64,000 nt of DNA, taken from Granulosicoccus sp045110475. GTDB lineage: Bacteria; Pseudomonadota; Gammaproteobacteria; Granulosicoccales; Granulosicoccaceae. Both the position numbers and the translations under genes were made by a program. Shown here one piece after another: positions 9,384 through 17,676 of the stretch; the first letter of the stretch is position 1, and each line of letters starts with the position of its first letter. The DNA lies in assembly GCA_045110475.1 (NCBI GenBank), contig JBGCGC010000015.1:43613-107612 (forward strand). The letters run 5' to 3'. The notes beneath the pieces were generated by a model. The model saw nothing but the letters and a program-made list of their open reading frames with translations. It made no database searches and was not told where the DNA came from.

Positions 9384-10505
9384 TTAGCGGTTTAACAATA
9401 CACGTTCCAGAATAATCAGGCTTTCAAGATTGTGCGCACTACAGTAGTGATCGGTAAAGGGTACAACAGGATCCATATAACGATCAGCCTCCCCCGGATC
9501 AAAGCGCCCCAGCAAGGGGTTTACCCAGACAAGCCTGCCCGCCCGTCGCTGGATAGTGGCAACCGCTTGCGCCAGTCGTTCGGGAGGGTCGGTATCACAA
9601 CCATCGCTGAATATAACCACAACGCTCCTGCTATCCACACGTCGATTTAAATGGTGTTCGTTGAAGCACTCAAGTGATTGCGCTATACGTGTACCACCAA
9701 GCCAACCCTTGCCATACGCGTTAAGTACACGTTCGAAGTCTACTTCAGTGAGGCGTGCATAGCCTTGTGCCAGTTCGTTGAGTTCAGTATTGAACACGAA
9801 GGCATCAGAGCGCTGAAACACAGTCATGAGAATGCGCGAGAACCGCAAGAACAAGCGTGCATAGACATCCATAGATTGGCTGATATCGAGCAATAGCACA
9901 AAGCGATGCAGGCGCTGACGCTTACGTTTGAAACGCAGGTCGACAGGCTGACCACAATAGCGCAACGACTGCCGTAATGATCGACGTACGTCAATAGTAT
10001 GCCCGTGAGTGCCAGTGTACGCCCGACGGGAAAAACGCTTGCGGGCGCGTCGTGCCAGACGCTCTACCAGCAATTCTATCTCTCGCATCTGCCGATGATC
10101 GAACACAAAGCGAAAATCAGCCAGTGACAGAGCCTTGAAGTCACCCGCGCCGAAAAACTCCTCCTCCTGCCGCTGTTTCTCCGATGTTCCAGCCATGCCT
10201 ATCAGTCGCTGTTCACCGGCCATGGTCAGTGACTCATCGTCAGCACTGTCACGCTCTTCGCCAGCGGCGCTTATGGGTAGACCATCGGCCTGCCAGAACG
10301 TGTCAAACAAGGCATCGTAACGTTTCCAGTCAGCAGGCTTACTGCACGCGCAGCTTCGCGTACTGACACGCAGACGCGTGCGCGACTGTGCAAACCCCAT
10401 GGCCGCCAACATCTGGAACTGCACCAGTGTTCCAGGGTCTACTGGCAGATCATTCGCGCGCAAAAACTGCGCAAAATCCTGCAGGCGCTGGGTTAGTTCG
10501 ATCAC
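9384..10505 (-). CDS. CoxE-like VWA-domain protein
   Basis: Von Willebrand factor A-domain protein of the CoxE family, which usually acts as the adaptor of a neighbouring MoxR AAA+ ATPase. The N-terminal 200 residues are helical and charged, with a basic stretch before the VWA domain. The domain has a complete MIDAS metal site: DISQS at 207-211, Thr272 in GGTRI and Asp301 in FSDGCDTD. It starts with GTG overlapping the MoxR stop by four bases (GTGA), so production is coupled to the ATPase. No signal peptide or membrane helix is seen, so it is cytosolic. It is the last gene of the XRE-MoxR-VWA unit facing the PspA pair. Confidence 0.88.
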   Translation of the reverse strand: MIELTQRLQDFAQFLRANDLPVDPGTLVQFQMLAAMGFAQSRTRLRVSTRSCACSKPADWKRYDALFDTFWQADGLPISAAGEERDSADDESLTMAGEQRLIGMAGTSEKQRQEEEFFGAGDFKALSLADFRFVFDHRQMREIELLVERLARRARKRFSRRAYTGTHGHTIDVRRSLRQSLRYCGQPVDLRFKRKRQRLHRFVLLLDISQSMDVYARLFLRFSRILMTVFQRSDAFVFNTELNELAQGYARLTEVDFERVLNAYGKGWLGGTRIAQSLECFNEHHLNRRVDSRSVVVIFSDGCDTDPPERLAQAVATIQRRAGRLVWVNPLLGRFDPGEADRYMDPVVPFTDHYCSAHNLESLIILERVLLNR

Positions 10506-11413
10506 TGACCAGTCGACGTGCTGAATAAGTCAGTAAACCCTTCCTCTTGCCGTTGAATCAGGGCCAGATCTTCACGGGTTTTTATCAGGCTGGCCAGAGA
10601 CTGATGCACCTTGTCCGCGGATTGTGCGAGATCGTTAACTTCGAGCTGCATCAGCGATGCTGCCCAGTCGAGGGTCTCTGCCACACCGGGCGCTTTTCGC
10701 AATGAGGCGCCACGCAGCTTTTGCACAACACTGACCAGTTGCTGATTGAGATGGGCACTGATATCCGGAAGTTTGGCTTTGACGATGGCACGCTCGCGTT
10801 CCGCATCAGGGTAGTCGAGGTAGTGATACAAACATCGCCGCCGCAACGCATCACTCAGCTCGCGGACACCATTCGACGTCAACAGGACTCTGGGTCTCGT
10901 TCTGGCCGTAAATGTTCCCAACTCAGGAATACTGACTTGAAAGTCCGACAATACTTCAAGTAGCAGTGCTTCGAATTCCTCATCAGCACGGTCAATCTCG
11001 TCGATCAACAACACCACCGGACGTTCGCTTGCTATTGCCTTGAGCAGCGGTCTCTCTATCAGGAAATCTTCGCTGTACAGCGTTCTTTTCATGGCTTCAG
11101 GATCAGCCGAGGCCGCCATCTGAATCGCCAGAAGCTGACGCTGATAATCCCAATCGTACAAGGCGTGCTGGGCGTCCAGCCCTTCATAGCATTGGAGGCG
11201 TATCAGATCTGCATCAGCACTTGTGGCCAGACACTTGGCCACCTCGGTCTTGCCCACACCAGCCTCGCCTTCTATCAGCAATGGCTTGCCTAACGCATCG
11301 GCCAAATGCAGCGCGGATACCAGATCGTCATCAGCAACGTAGGCTTGCTGCTCGAACGCGTCACGAAGCTCTGCAATCGGCGAGCTTTTGTAGGTACTTG
11401 CAATCCCGTTCAT
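10502..11413 (-). CDS. MoxR-family AAA+ ATPase
   Basis: AAA+ ATPase of the MoxR group, which remodels or activates client proteins together with VWA adaptors. From the chosen start it has 303 residues. Walker A is GEAGVGKT at 49-56, Walker B is VVLLIDEID at 133-141, and sensor/arginine-finger segments appear in VLLTSNG and LSDALRRRC. I chose the ATG at 11413 because it overlaps the stop of the upstream regulator (ATGA). An upstream ATG at 11455 would add 14 residues inside that gene. It is coupled on both sides, so regulator, ATPase and VWA protein form one tight operon. Confidence 0.9.
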   Translation of the reverse strand: MNGIASTYKSSPIAELRDAFEQQAYVADDDLVSALHLADALGKPLLIEGEAGVGKTEVAKCLATSADADLIRLQCYEGLDAQHALYDWDYQRQLLAIQMAASADPEAMKRTLYSEDFLIERPLLKAIASERPVVLLIDEIDRADEEFEALLLEVLSDFQVSIPELGTFTARTRPRVLLTSNGVRELSDALRRRCLYHYLDYPDAERERAIVKAKLPDISAHLNQQLVSVVQKLRGASLRKAPGVAETLDWAASLMQLEVNDLAQSADKVHQSLASLIKTREDLALIQRQEEGFTDLFSTSTGQ

Positions 11414-12150
11414 CGTGTTTGTCGCTCGAAAGACTTGAATGCGCCGAATTCCCAATGCCGTATGGCCAATATCATACTGGTGCCACGTCTTTGTTGACTG
11501 TCAAAAGCATGGTCCTCTCGGGCCAGATCATCAAACAACTGGCCAGCAGACTGTATCCGATTAACCAGCTGCCTGAACGTCAATTCCGTAATATCGCCGC
11601 TTTTTACCAAACGTACAGCGTCATGTCCGTCAAACGCACTGTCAAAAAACTGGTTTTGCACTTCGTTGCGAAAAAATTGCTCGATAGGCCCATTCGGTTG
11701 CCACTGAAAGTTGATACCAATCAACACACGAATACGGTTGCCAGGCAGTAGTTCAGCCATTTTCATGCGATCCAGTTGCGCCAGTTTTCTGATGCAATCA
11801 GTTTCGCTGATCTTGTAGCGCTGCACTATTTCTTCGAACGTCCAGGCGTTGACCACGCAATAGGCGACAAGCAGCAACAAAGGATCACCCACCAGACGCT
11901 CTTCCTGCTCAACACTCAACCCTTGCAGCCCTACGGGTGCATCGCTGGCAAGCCTTGCCAGCTCGGCAAATTCCAGACCCAGAATTTCACACAGGGCGTC
12001 CAGCCGCTTGAGGGTGAAATTTCCAGCGGAAAACATCTGTTTAACGGCAGATTCAGACAATCCCAGCCGTGCGGCCACATCACGGTAGGCAATCTGTCGT
12101 GCTTTCAATTCCCGTTTGATAACGGCCACGACACGGCTCGACTGACTCAC
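11410..12150 (-). CDS. XRE-family (Cro/CI-type helix-turn-helix) regulator
   Basis: Predicted DNA-binding regulator. Residues ~5-65 form an HTH_3 domain, with the recognition region in RDVAARLGLSESAVKQMFSAG. The C-terminal ~170 residues resemble no domain I can name; they contain a possible winged-helix-like stretch (EEIVQRYKISETDCIRKLAQLDRM) and may sense a signal. The start codon is GTG with a GGAGG ribosome site four to five bases upstream. It is the promoter-proximal gene of the MoxR-VWA operon and faces pspA across a 139-bp region with two inverted repeats, so control of both units and of itself is plausible but unproven. Confidence 0.85.
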   Translation of the reverse strand: MSQSSRVVAVIKRELKARQIAYRDVAARLGLSESAVKQMFSAGNFTLKRLDALCEILGLEFAELARLASDAPVGLQGLSVEQEERLVGDPLLLLVAYCVVNAWTFEEIVQRYKISETDCIRKLAQLDRMKMAELLPGNRIRVLIGINFQWQPNGPIEQFFRNEVQNQFFDSAFDGHDAVRLVKSGDITELTFRQLVNRIQSAGQLFDDLAREDHAFDSQQRRGTSMILAIRHWEFGAFKSFERQTR

Positions 12151-12166
12151 ACACCCTCCAGGTTCA

Positions 12167-12214
12167 CTATTTTTGCACTAAGAGTTTAAAAATAGCGCAC
12201 TTTTTCCAAAAAGT
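12167..12214. promoter_or_regulatory. Two inverted repeats in the XRE/pspA divergent promoter region
   Basis: Two dyads sit between the divergent start codons. The first is CTATTTTT (12167-12174) with AAAAATAG (12188-12195), perfect 8-bp arms and a 13-nt spacer. The second is ACTTTTT-CC-AAAAAGT at 12199-12214, a perfect 7-bp palindrome with a 2-nt centre. Both are AT-rich and within 50 bases of the regulator start. They are candidate operators for the XRE protein; this is inference from position and symmetry. Confidence 0.5.
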
Positions 12215-12289
12215 TTAGTTTTTCAGGCCTATTTAACGACAATTTCCCCCAGTACAGACAACCACCACAACCATCAGGAGTCCTTTGAC

Positions 12290-12958
12290 ATGAATCTGTT
12301 TACGCGCATTTCGGCCACCATAGGGGCGACAGCTGAAACCGCTGTCAGTCGATTCGAGAATCATGACGCCATTGCCCAGAGCGCCCTCATCGAGGCAAGA
12401 CAGGCAGTCGCCAAAGCCCGAATTCGTCATGCACACCTCACGCGCAGCGTTGAGGAAATTCGTAAAAACCTTGAGACGGCAGAGAAACAAGTCCTGCAAT
12501 GGACGCTGCGCGCGCAAAAACTGGCGACTACTGATGAAGTGCGCGCCATGCAATGTCTGGAGCAACGTCAGATCAGCCGCCAGCAAGTGGACAATCATCT
12601 GCTGAACCTGTGCCAACACGAAGACCTTGCTGCAGGGATGGCCAAGCGACTCGAGCAGATGCAGACGCGGTTGCAACATTTGATGAGACAACGCGATGAC
12701 ATGCGCTCGCGTGAATCACTGGCCAGAGCCGCGCAGGTAATGGACAGAATCGACAGCAAAGGAGGCGAAGGTGTCGACGCTATTTTCGAACGCTGGGAGG
12801 TTTCCATAGGCGATGCCGAAATTCACAACGACACATATCACGATGAATTGGCGGGCGTGTCTACCTTGCAACGGGAAATGGATGAGGAAGAACGACAGGC
12901 CGCATTAAAAGATGAGTTGACAGCCCTGATCGAAGAGAACAAAGGAGAACAGCCATGA
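12290..12958 (+). CDS. PspA/IM30-family membrane-stress protein
   Basis: ESCRT-III-like coiled-coil protein of the PspA/IM30 (Vipp1) family, which binds stressed inner membranes and helps preserve integrity and proton-motive force. The 222-residue protein begins with an amphipathic helix (MNLFTRISATIGAT) and continues as nearly unbroken heptad-rich helix to about residue 140. It then has a short acidic C-terminal helix. It lacks the neighbours pspB, pspC and pspF. A clean AGGAG site lies nine bases upstream. Its stop overlaps the start of the following membrane-protein gene (ATGA), so the two are coupled. Confidence 0.82.
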   Translation: MNLFTRISATIGATAETAVSRFENHDAIAQSALIEARQAVAKARIRHAHLTRSVEEIRKNLETAEKQVLQWTLRAQKLATTDEVRAMQCLEQRQISRQQVDNHLLNLCQHEDLAAGMAKRLEQMQTRLQHLMRQRDDMRSRESLARAAQVMDRIDSKGGEGVDAIFERWEVSIGDAEIHNDTYHDELAGVSTLQREMDEEERQAALKDELTALIEENKGEQP

Positions 12959-14430
12959 GTGACTGGGGGGCAAACGAGACGGGACCAACAAACAGTCGTA
13001 CGTTTGTCGACGCCTCAGCTTGCACGGTCAGCCCGGAGGAACCAACAGCCTATCTGCAGCGTGTGTTACACGCGGTGAAGGAAGGAACGTCCATCGCCGG
13101 CCTGTTGAGAATGGGAGGTGCCGGGTTAATGGTGTTTTCACTGTCGCTGTTCTTGATGCAGGGAATGGATACAACATCAGATCTACACCGATTTCTGCTG
13201 CTTCTTGCGCAAACGGTGTTACTCACAAGCGCAGGCTTTGCCGTCGGGTATCTTCTCAAGGAACCCAGAGGCGCCAGAGTATTTTTCTCACTCGCACTGA
13301 TATCCATACCGGCAAACTTTGCAGTACTGGGCGCCATGATTTATTCGGTAGCGCCACTGGATAATCTTGTTACCCAATACCCGACGTTCGCCAGTTGGCA
13401 ATCGACCGATCTGCAAGAGCTGAGCATTGCCGCCGTGACCGGACTTGCCGTGTTGGTTCCCATGTCAATATTCTGTTTTGCAGTCCTTGCACGCCATGCC
13501 AGATGGTGGCTGAGCATCGCCTACCTTCTCTCCTCTGCAACCCTGCTCATTCCACTGCGGGACACCCTCAGCATCACGCTCATCAGCAGCGTCTGTGCAC
13601 TGTCGGTGTTGGCTCTGTTATCCCAACGTCATGCGAAACGTTCACGCCTTGCCACAGGAGAAGAGCAATTTGCCAAAGCCCTGCTTTTCATACCCGCCGC
13701 GGTGATGCTGGCGCGTTCAGCAGCCTTGTATCATGTGGACTTCTATTTCGGATTAGGCATTGTCATTGCCATTTACTACTTCTTGCGGCGGAGGGTTGCT
13801 GCAGGCACAGGAAATTCAACCCAGAAGACCTCGTTACAAATACTTGCGGTGACTTTCGTGTTCATCCTGGCCATCATGTTGACCGCGCTGATCATCAGCA
13901 ATGTCGCAATCGGCACACCTTTTCCGGTTTTCACACTGACATGGCTTGCGTTGAACCTCGATCTCACACGGTTCATCAACAGCCGAAGAGTCAATGCCAT
14001 TGTTCATGGCCTGTGGGCTGTTACGTGCTTTGCCGGTATTGTTTTCGATACGTTCATAATCGGCAATCCTGATGGCTTCCTGATCAATCTGGCCGTCGCA
14101 GTCGTAATACTTGCCGCAAGTACGACCACCCGACAAAGACTGGGCGCCATTCTCGGCACTATAGGCATAGTTGGCCTGCCAATGCTTAACGGGGCGCATC
14201 TGTTCAGCGTTGTACTCGACACAGGTTGGGCAGGTGTTGCCATTGCCGGCGCTCTAACCATCATATCCGGCTCCTTGCTCGAACGATTCTGGCCACTCAT
14301 AAAGATACGGCTGATCAACCGATTCGGTGTAGTAAGAACTGACATCACAGAGATCGGAACACCGGAACTGCAGGACAAACTCCCGGTGACTGCCACTGCT
14401 AACACCTCAGCGGTAAGAAAGGCAGCTTGA
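12955..14430 (+). CDS. Polytopic membrane protein of unknown function, coupled to PspA
   Basis: I do not recognise a named family. The 491-residue protein has a ~45-residue soluble N-terminus and then about twelve hydrophobic segments (roughly 53-69, 80-100, 107-131, 155-178, 183-200, 205-222, 241-256, 261-277, 295-318, 345-365, 374-389 and 424-442). A short cytosolic-looking tail follows. No transporter or enzyme motif stands out. The ATGA overlap with pspA means it is made together with the PspA-like protein, and the MoxR-VWA operon sits divergently. An inner-membrane platform or sensor for PspA is a reasonable inference only. Confidence 0.75.
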   Translation: MSDWGANETGPTNSRTFVDASACTVSPEEPTAYLQRVLHAVKEGTSIAGLLRMGGAGLMVFSLSLFLMQGMDTTSDLHRFLLLLAQTVLLTSAGFAVGYLLKEPRGARVFFSLALISIPANFAVLGAMIYSVAPLDNLVTQYPTFASWQSTDLQELSIAAVTGLAVLVPMSIFCFAVLARHARWWLSIAYLLSSATLLIPLRDTLSITLISSVCALSVLALLSQRHAKRSRLATGEEQFAKALLFIPAAVMLARSAALYHVDFYFGLGIVIAIYYFLRRRVAAGTGNSTQKTSLQILAVTFVFILAIMLTALIISNVAIGTPFPVFTLTWLALNLDLTRFINSRRVNAIVHGLWAVTCFAGIVFDTFIIGNPDGFLINLAVAVVILAASTTTRQRLGAILGTIGIVGLPMLNGAHLFSVVLDTGWAGVAIAGALTIISGSLLERFWPLIKIRLINRFGVVRTDITEIGTPELQDKLPVTATANTSAVRKAA

Positions 14431-14440
14431 GCGAATCGTT

Positions 14441-14486
14441 TATAATAGTCTCCAGAGATCGGGCGATACCTGCCCGATCCACTGGA
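14441..14486 (+). promoter_or_regulatory. -10 box and 5'-leader hairpin overlapping the ribosome site of the M20 gene
   Basis: A perfect TATAAT (14441-14446) with no good -35 is followed about ten bases later by a strong hairpin: GATCGGGC (14457-14464), 7-nt loop, GCCCGATC (14472-14479). It is extended by TCCAG/CTGGA across small bulges, to 14451 and 14486. The outer 3' arm shares GGA with the GGAGG ribosome site at 14484-14488. The transcript would therefore begin with a hairpin that could partly hide the ribosome site. Confidence 0.45.
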
Positions 14487-14494
14487 GGCCATTG

Positions 14495-15880
14495 ATGTCA
14501 CTGGATACTGTTCTCGAGCAAATTGACAAAAACCTGCCAAAAGCGCTCGACAGACTGTTCGAGCTCCTGAGTATTGACAGCATTTCCACAGATCCTGCCT
14601 ACGCTGCATCGTGTCTCAAAGCGGCAAACTGGCTGGTCGATGATCTTACATCGATGGGATTTGACGCAAAAAGATACGACACACCAGGTCATCCCATGGT
14701 GGTCGGGCATCACATGGACGATCCACAAAAACCACACGTCCTGTTTTACGGACACTACGATGTGCAACCGGTAGACCCGCTGGAGCTATGGACACGGCCA
14801 CCGTTCGACCCTGCTATTGAAGAGACCAGCAACGGCAAGGTAATCCGGGCTCGCGGTGCCGCCGATGATAAAGGCCAGGTCATGACCTTTCTGGAGGCTT
14901 GCCGAATGTGGAAGTCACAAACGGGCTCGCTTCCTGTCAACGTCAGTTTGTTCTTTGAAGGTGAAGAAGAGAGTGGCTCACCATCGCTTGTGCCGTTCAT
15001 GGAGGCCCATGGTGACATGCTCAAGGCTGATTTAGCTCTTGTCTGTGATACCGGCATGTGGGATAGCAATACACCCACGATTTCAACCATGCTACGCGGA
15101 ATGGTTGGTGAGGAAATAACCATCACCGGCCCGTCGCTGGATTTACATTCCGGCATGTATGGCGGACCCGCAATGAATCCGATACGTGTTCTCAATCGGA
15201 TTCTTGCTGACCTGCACGACGAGGATGGTCGTATCACACTGCCCGGATTCTACGATGGCGTTCAAGAGCTCAGCGATGAGGTTCGCGAGCAGTGGAATTC
15301 ATTGAACCATGATGATGACGAGTTCCTGAACTCGGTGGGTTTATCCACACCGGCTGGCGAAAAAGGCTATTCGGTGCTTGAGCAAATATGGGCCCGCCCC
15401 ACCTGTGATGTCAATGGCATCAGCGGTGGTTATTCCGGAGAAGGCTTCAAGACAGTCTTACCCTCTATCGCACAGGCCAAAATCAGTTTTCGACTGGTCG
15501 GCACGCAAGACCCGGCTAAGATACAGCAAGCATTCTACCAACATGTGAAAGAACGACTACCACCAGACTGCACGGCAAGCTACAAGACCAAGGACGGATC
15601 TCCTGCAACCGTTATGCCGGTCAATGCGCCAGCATTTCGCAAAGCGCAAAAAGCGCTGACCGAAGAGTGGGAACAAGAGGCCGTCTACGCCGGGTGTGGT
15701 GGATCAATACCGGTGGTGGGCCATATCAAGGAGATTCTGGATATGGACAGCCTGTTGGTCGGGTTTATGCTCGATGACGATGCAATACATTCTCCGAATG
15801 AGAAATACTCCTTGAAGAGCTTTCACAAGGGAATACGTAGTTGGGCGAGGATACTGGACGCGCTGGCAGACAGGGGCTAG
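14495..15880 (+). CDS. M20-family metallo-dipeptidase
   Basis: Cytosolic di-zinc dipeptidase of the M20 family, CNDP/carnosinase-like branch. Metal ligands and catalytic residues are visible: His87 and Asp89 in FYGHYDVQP, Asp124 in GAADDKGQ, the Glu pair in FEGEEESGSP near 157-158, a later Asp in CDTGMW, and the C-terminal His in DAIHSPNEKY. Length is 461 residues, typical of the family. I chose the ATG at 14495, six bases from GGAGG; a TTG three bases upstream is also in frame. It is a stand-alone gene, convergent with the fructosamine kinase gene 23 bases downstream. Peptide specificity is unknown. Confidence 0.92.
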   Translation: MSLDTVLEQIDKNLPKALDRLFELLSIDSISTDPAYAASCLKAANWLVDDLTSMGFDAKRYDTPGHPMVVGHHMDDPQKPHVLFYGHYDVQPVDPLELWTRPPFDPAIEETSNGKVIRARGAADDKGQVMTFLEACRMWKSQTGSLPVNVSLFFEGEEESGSPSLVPFMEAHGDMLKADLALVCDTGMWDSNTPTISTMLRGMVGEEITITGPSLDLHSGMYGGPAMNPIRVLNRILADLHDEDGRITLPGFYDGVQELSDEVREQWNSLNHDDDEFLNSVGLSTPAGEKGYSVLEQIWARPTCDVNGISGGYSGEGFKTVLPSIAQAKISFRLVGTQDPAKIQQAFYQHVKERLPPDCTASYKTKDGSPATVMPVNAPAFRKAQKALTEEWEQEAVYAGCGGSIPVVGHIKEILDMDSLLVGFMLDDDAIHSPNEKYSLKSFHKGIRSWARILDALADRG

Positions 15881-15903
15881 GCGCCTGCGCGGTAGACATC
15901 CCC

Positions 15904-16815
15904 CTATGTATAGTTTGCCAGCGCCTCATCTGTTGGACCGACGTAGGTGTGACCAAACTTTATTGCGTGCACAATCAGCGGAGCAAGCTGATGCAAGGCA
16001 ATCCGCTCCTGCCAACCTGCATCAAGCGGATAGGCTTCCTGATAAGCTGCAAAACAATCATTCCCGTAACCGCCAAACAAACGCATCATGGCCAGATCAA
16101 ACTCACGATGTCCGCCATGGCTGGCTGGGTCGATGACCCAGCTATCGCCGTTACTATCGACCAACCTGTTGCCAGCCCATAGATCACCATGCAAGCGCGA
16201 TGGATCAAGCGAGGGTGATTCCCATTGATCCAGCTTGTTGGCTACTGACTCGATCGCCGAAATCGTTTTTGAGCTAAGCGCCTGACGATCAGCAGCAATT
16301 TTTGCCAGCGGCAGCAAACGTTGTGTTGCATAGAAATCGCACCAACGTTCGCAGAGCTCATTAGGCAAACCCAGACTACCGGTTGATCGATTGTCCTCGC
16401 GCCCGAAGGCGGAACAAGGCGATTGATGCAGGGCTGCCAGCTGACGCCCTAGCTCAGCCTCGCCTTTTTCATCCGACCGATGCCGACCGGAATCGTCTAC
16501 CCATGCAATGGCCAGATACGGCACGTCATCACTGACACCCAACACCTTTGGCACCCTGACCGTGCCGGTTTCCGCTAACCATACCAAGCCCAGCGCTTCA
16601 GTAGAAAAATGCCTGGGCGGCGGGTTTAAATGCGTCTTGATAAAAAGCGGCGCTCCGGCTACAAGCTGGCTATCATTTTTTGCCGCCCTGCCATCGGATA
16701 CAACGCTTGCCGCATAACTACGCGCAAAATCACCGCCACTCAAGGCCCGCCAGTTTTCCAGACCCACGCCCAGATCTGTCTCTGCCATTGATTGCCAATC
16801 AAGCTCTATTGCCAT
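15904..16815 (-). CDS. Fructosamine kinase-family protein
   Basis: Kinase-fold protein that phosphorylates sugars attached to amines (fructosamines or ribulosamines) so that they fall off, repairing glycated proteins. The family motifs are clear: the catalytic LHGDLWAGN near residue 210, and IDPASHGGHREFDLAMMRLFGG, the metal-binding and dimer segment. At 303 residues it is slightly longer than the E. coli YniA type (286). It is a single gene, convergent with the M20 peptidase and divergent from the phosphatase gene. Confidence 0.92.
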   Translation of the reverse strand: MAIELDWQSMAETDLGVGLENWRALSGGDFARSYAASVVSDGRAAKNDSQLVAGAPLFIKTHLNPPPRHFSTEALGLVWLAETGTVRVPKVLGVSDDVPYLAIAWVDDSGRHRSDEKGEAELGRQLAALHQSPCSAFGREDNRSTGSLGLPNELCERWCDFYATQRLLPLAKIAADRQALSSKTISAIESVANKLDQWESPSLDPSRLHGDLWAGNRLVDSNGDSWVIDPASHGGHREFDLAMMRLFGGYGNDCFAAYQEAYPLDAGWQERIALHQLAPLIVHAIKFGHTYVGPTDEALANYT

Positions 16816-16968
16816 TTTCCTACCTTGTTCTCTAGCGGATTACGTGCATCAGGCTGGCCATTGCCGTGCATGAAATTTCGCGCGCTAACTCTGGAAGATT
16901 CAGGTGTTTTCATGGATAATCCTAACGCGATATGCAGTGTTGCCGCATTCATTTGATCCGATTGTTCA

Positions 16969-17012
16969 TATAATTTCCCACTCTTGCTCTCCAGATTCGG
17001 GCGTTACCCGAA
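16969..17012 (+). promoter_or_regulatory. -10 box and leader hairpin upstream of the histidine phosphatase gene
   Basis: TATAAT at 16969-16974 lacks a good -35 at normal spacing. About twenty bases further is a perfect 6-bp hairpin TTCGGG-CGTTA-CCCGAA (16996-17012) within the presumed leader, just before the AGGT ribosome site. The role of the hairpin is unknown. Confidence 0.4.
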
Positions 17013-17034
17013 CAGACAACGCCAGGTCTTAATC

Positions 17035-17676
17035 ATGTATTTCCACCTTGTTCGCCATGGCCAGACACACTGGAACGTTCAACGTCGTATTCAGGGGCAG
17101 CTGGATTCCGAACTGGATGAACTGGGATTCTCTCAGGCTATAGAACGTGGCAAAGACTTCGCTAATCTGACACTGGAAGGCGCATATGCCAGTAGCAGCT
17201 TGCGAACACGTCAGACCATCGAGAATCTTCTGGGCTCTCGTACCGACACCGTCATCTACATGGATGAACTGAAAGAGGTGTGCTGGGGTATCTGGCAGGG
17301 GGAAATGTGGGCAGATATCGAAGCTGCTCATCCTGATATGGTGGAGGCGTATCACAAGGCGCTGCCGCATTTTTTCGTTGAGGGAGCAGAAACACCGGAA
17401 CAGACGCAAACTCGTGGGGTACTGGCACTGGAGGACTTGATCAGGAGGCATCGACATGCATCTGAAGACGCTCATATTCTCGTCGTCAGCCACGGAGCTA
17501 TCATGAAAAAGATTCTGGGCAGCTATACGGGCATCGAGCTGACCGAGCTGCACAGGCTTCCACCACTGCCAAACTGTGCACATTGCATTATCAAGGTGAA
17601 TGACAAGCTCAGGCGAGTGACGCATATTGCCAGCGAAAAAATTGAAGACACGGCCTGGTACAACTTCGCATCATGA
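17035..17676 (+). CDS. Histidine phosphatase (phosphoglycerate mutase-like)
   Basis: Member of the 2H-phosphoesterase/phosphoglycerate-mutase superfamily. The catalytic RHGQTHWN motif gives the phospho-accepting His8, the acid residue is probably Glu81 in ELKEVCWGIWQG, and the second His is His153 in VVSHGAIMK. The start was set at the ATG 17035, behind an AGGT site, because the motif normally lies within ten residues of the N-terminus; an upstream TTG would add 17 residues. At 213 residues it resembles CobC/GpmB-type phosphatases, but there is no cobalamin gene nearby. It overlaps the CoA-transferase start (ATGA). Confidence 0.88.
   Translation: MYFHLVRHGQTHWNVQRRIQGQLDSELDELGFSQAIERGKDFANLTLEGAYASSSLRTRQTIENLLGSRTDTVIYMDELKEVCWGIWQGEMWADIEAAHPDMVEAYHKALPHFFVEGAETPEQTQTRGVLALEDLIRRHRHASEDAHILVVSHGAIMKKILGSYTGIELTELHRLPPLPNCAHCIIKVNDKLRRVTHIASEKIEDTAWYNFAS

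Noticed and set aside
12233..12691. Minus-strand frame of 152 codons opposite pspA
   Set aside because: It lies antisense to a well-supported coiled-coil gene and shows no domain or ribosome site.
13395..14072. 225-codon alternative frame within the membrane-protein gene
   Set aside because: Rich in Cys, His and Arg with no hydrophobic pattern, the typical look of a shadow frame.
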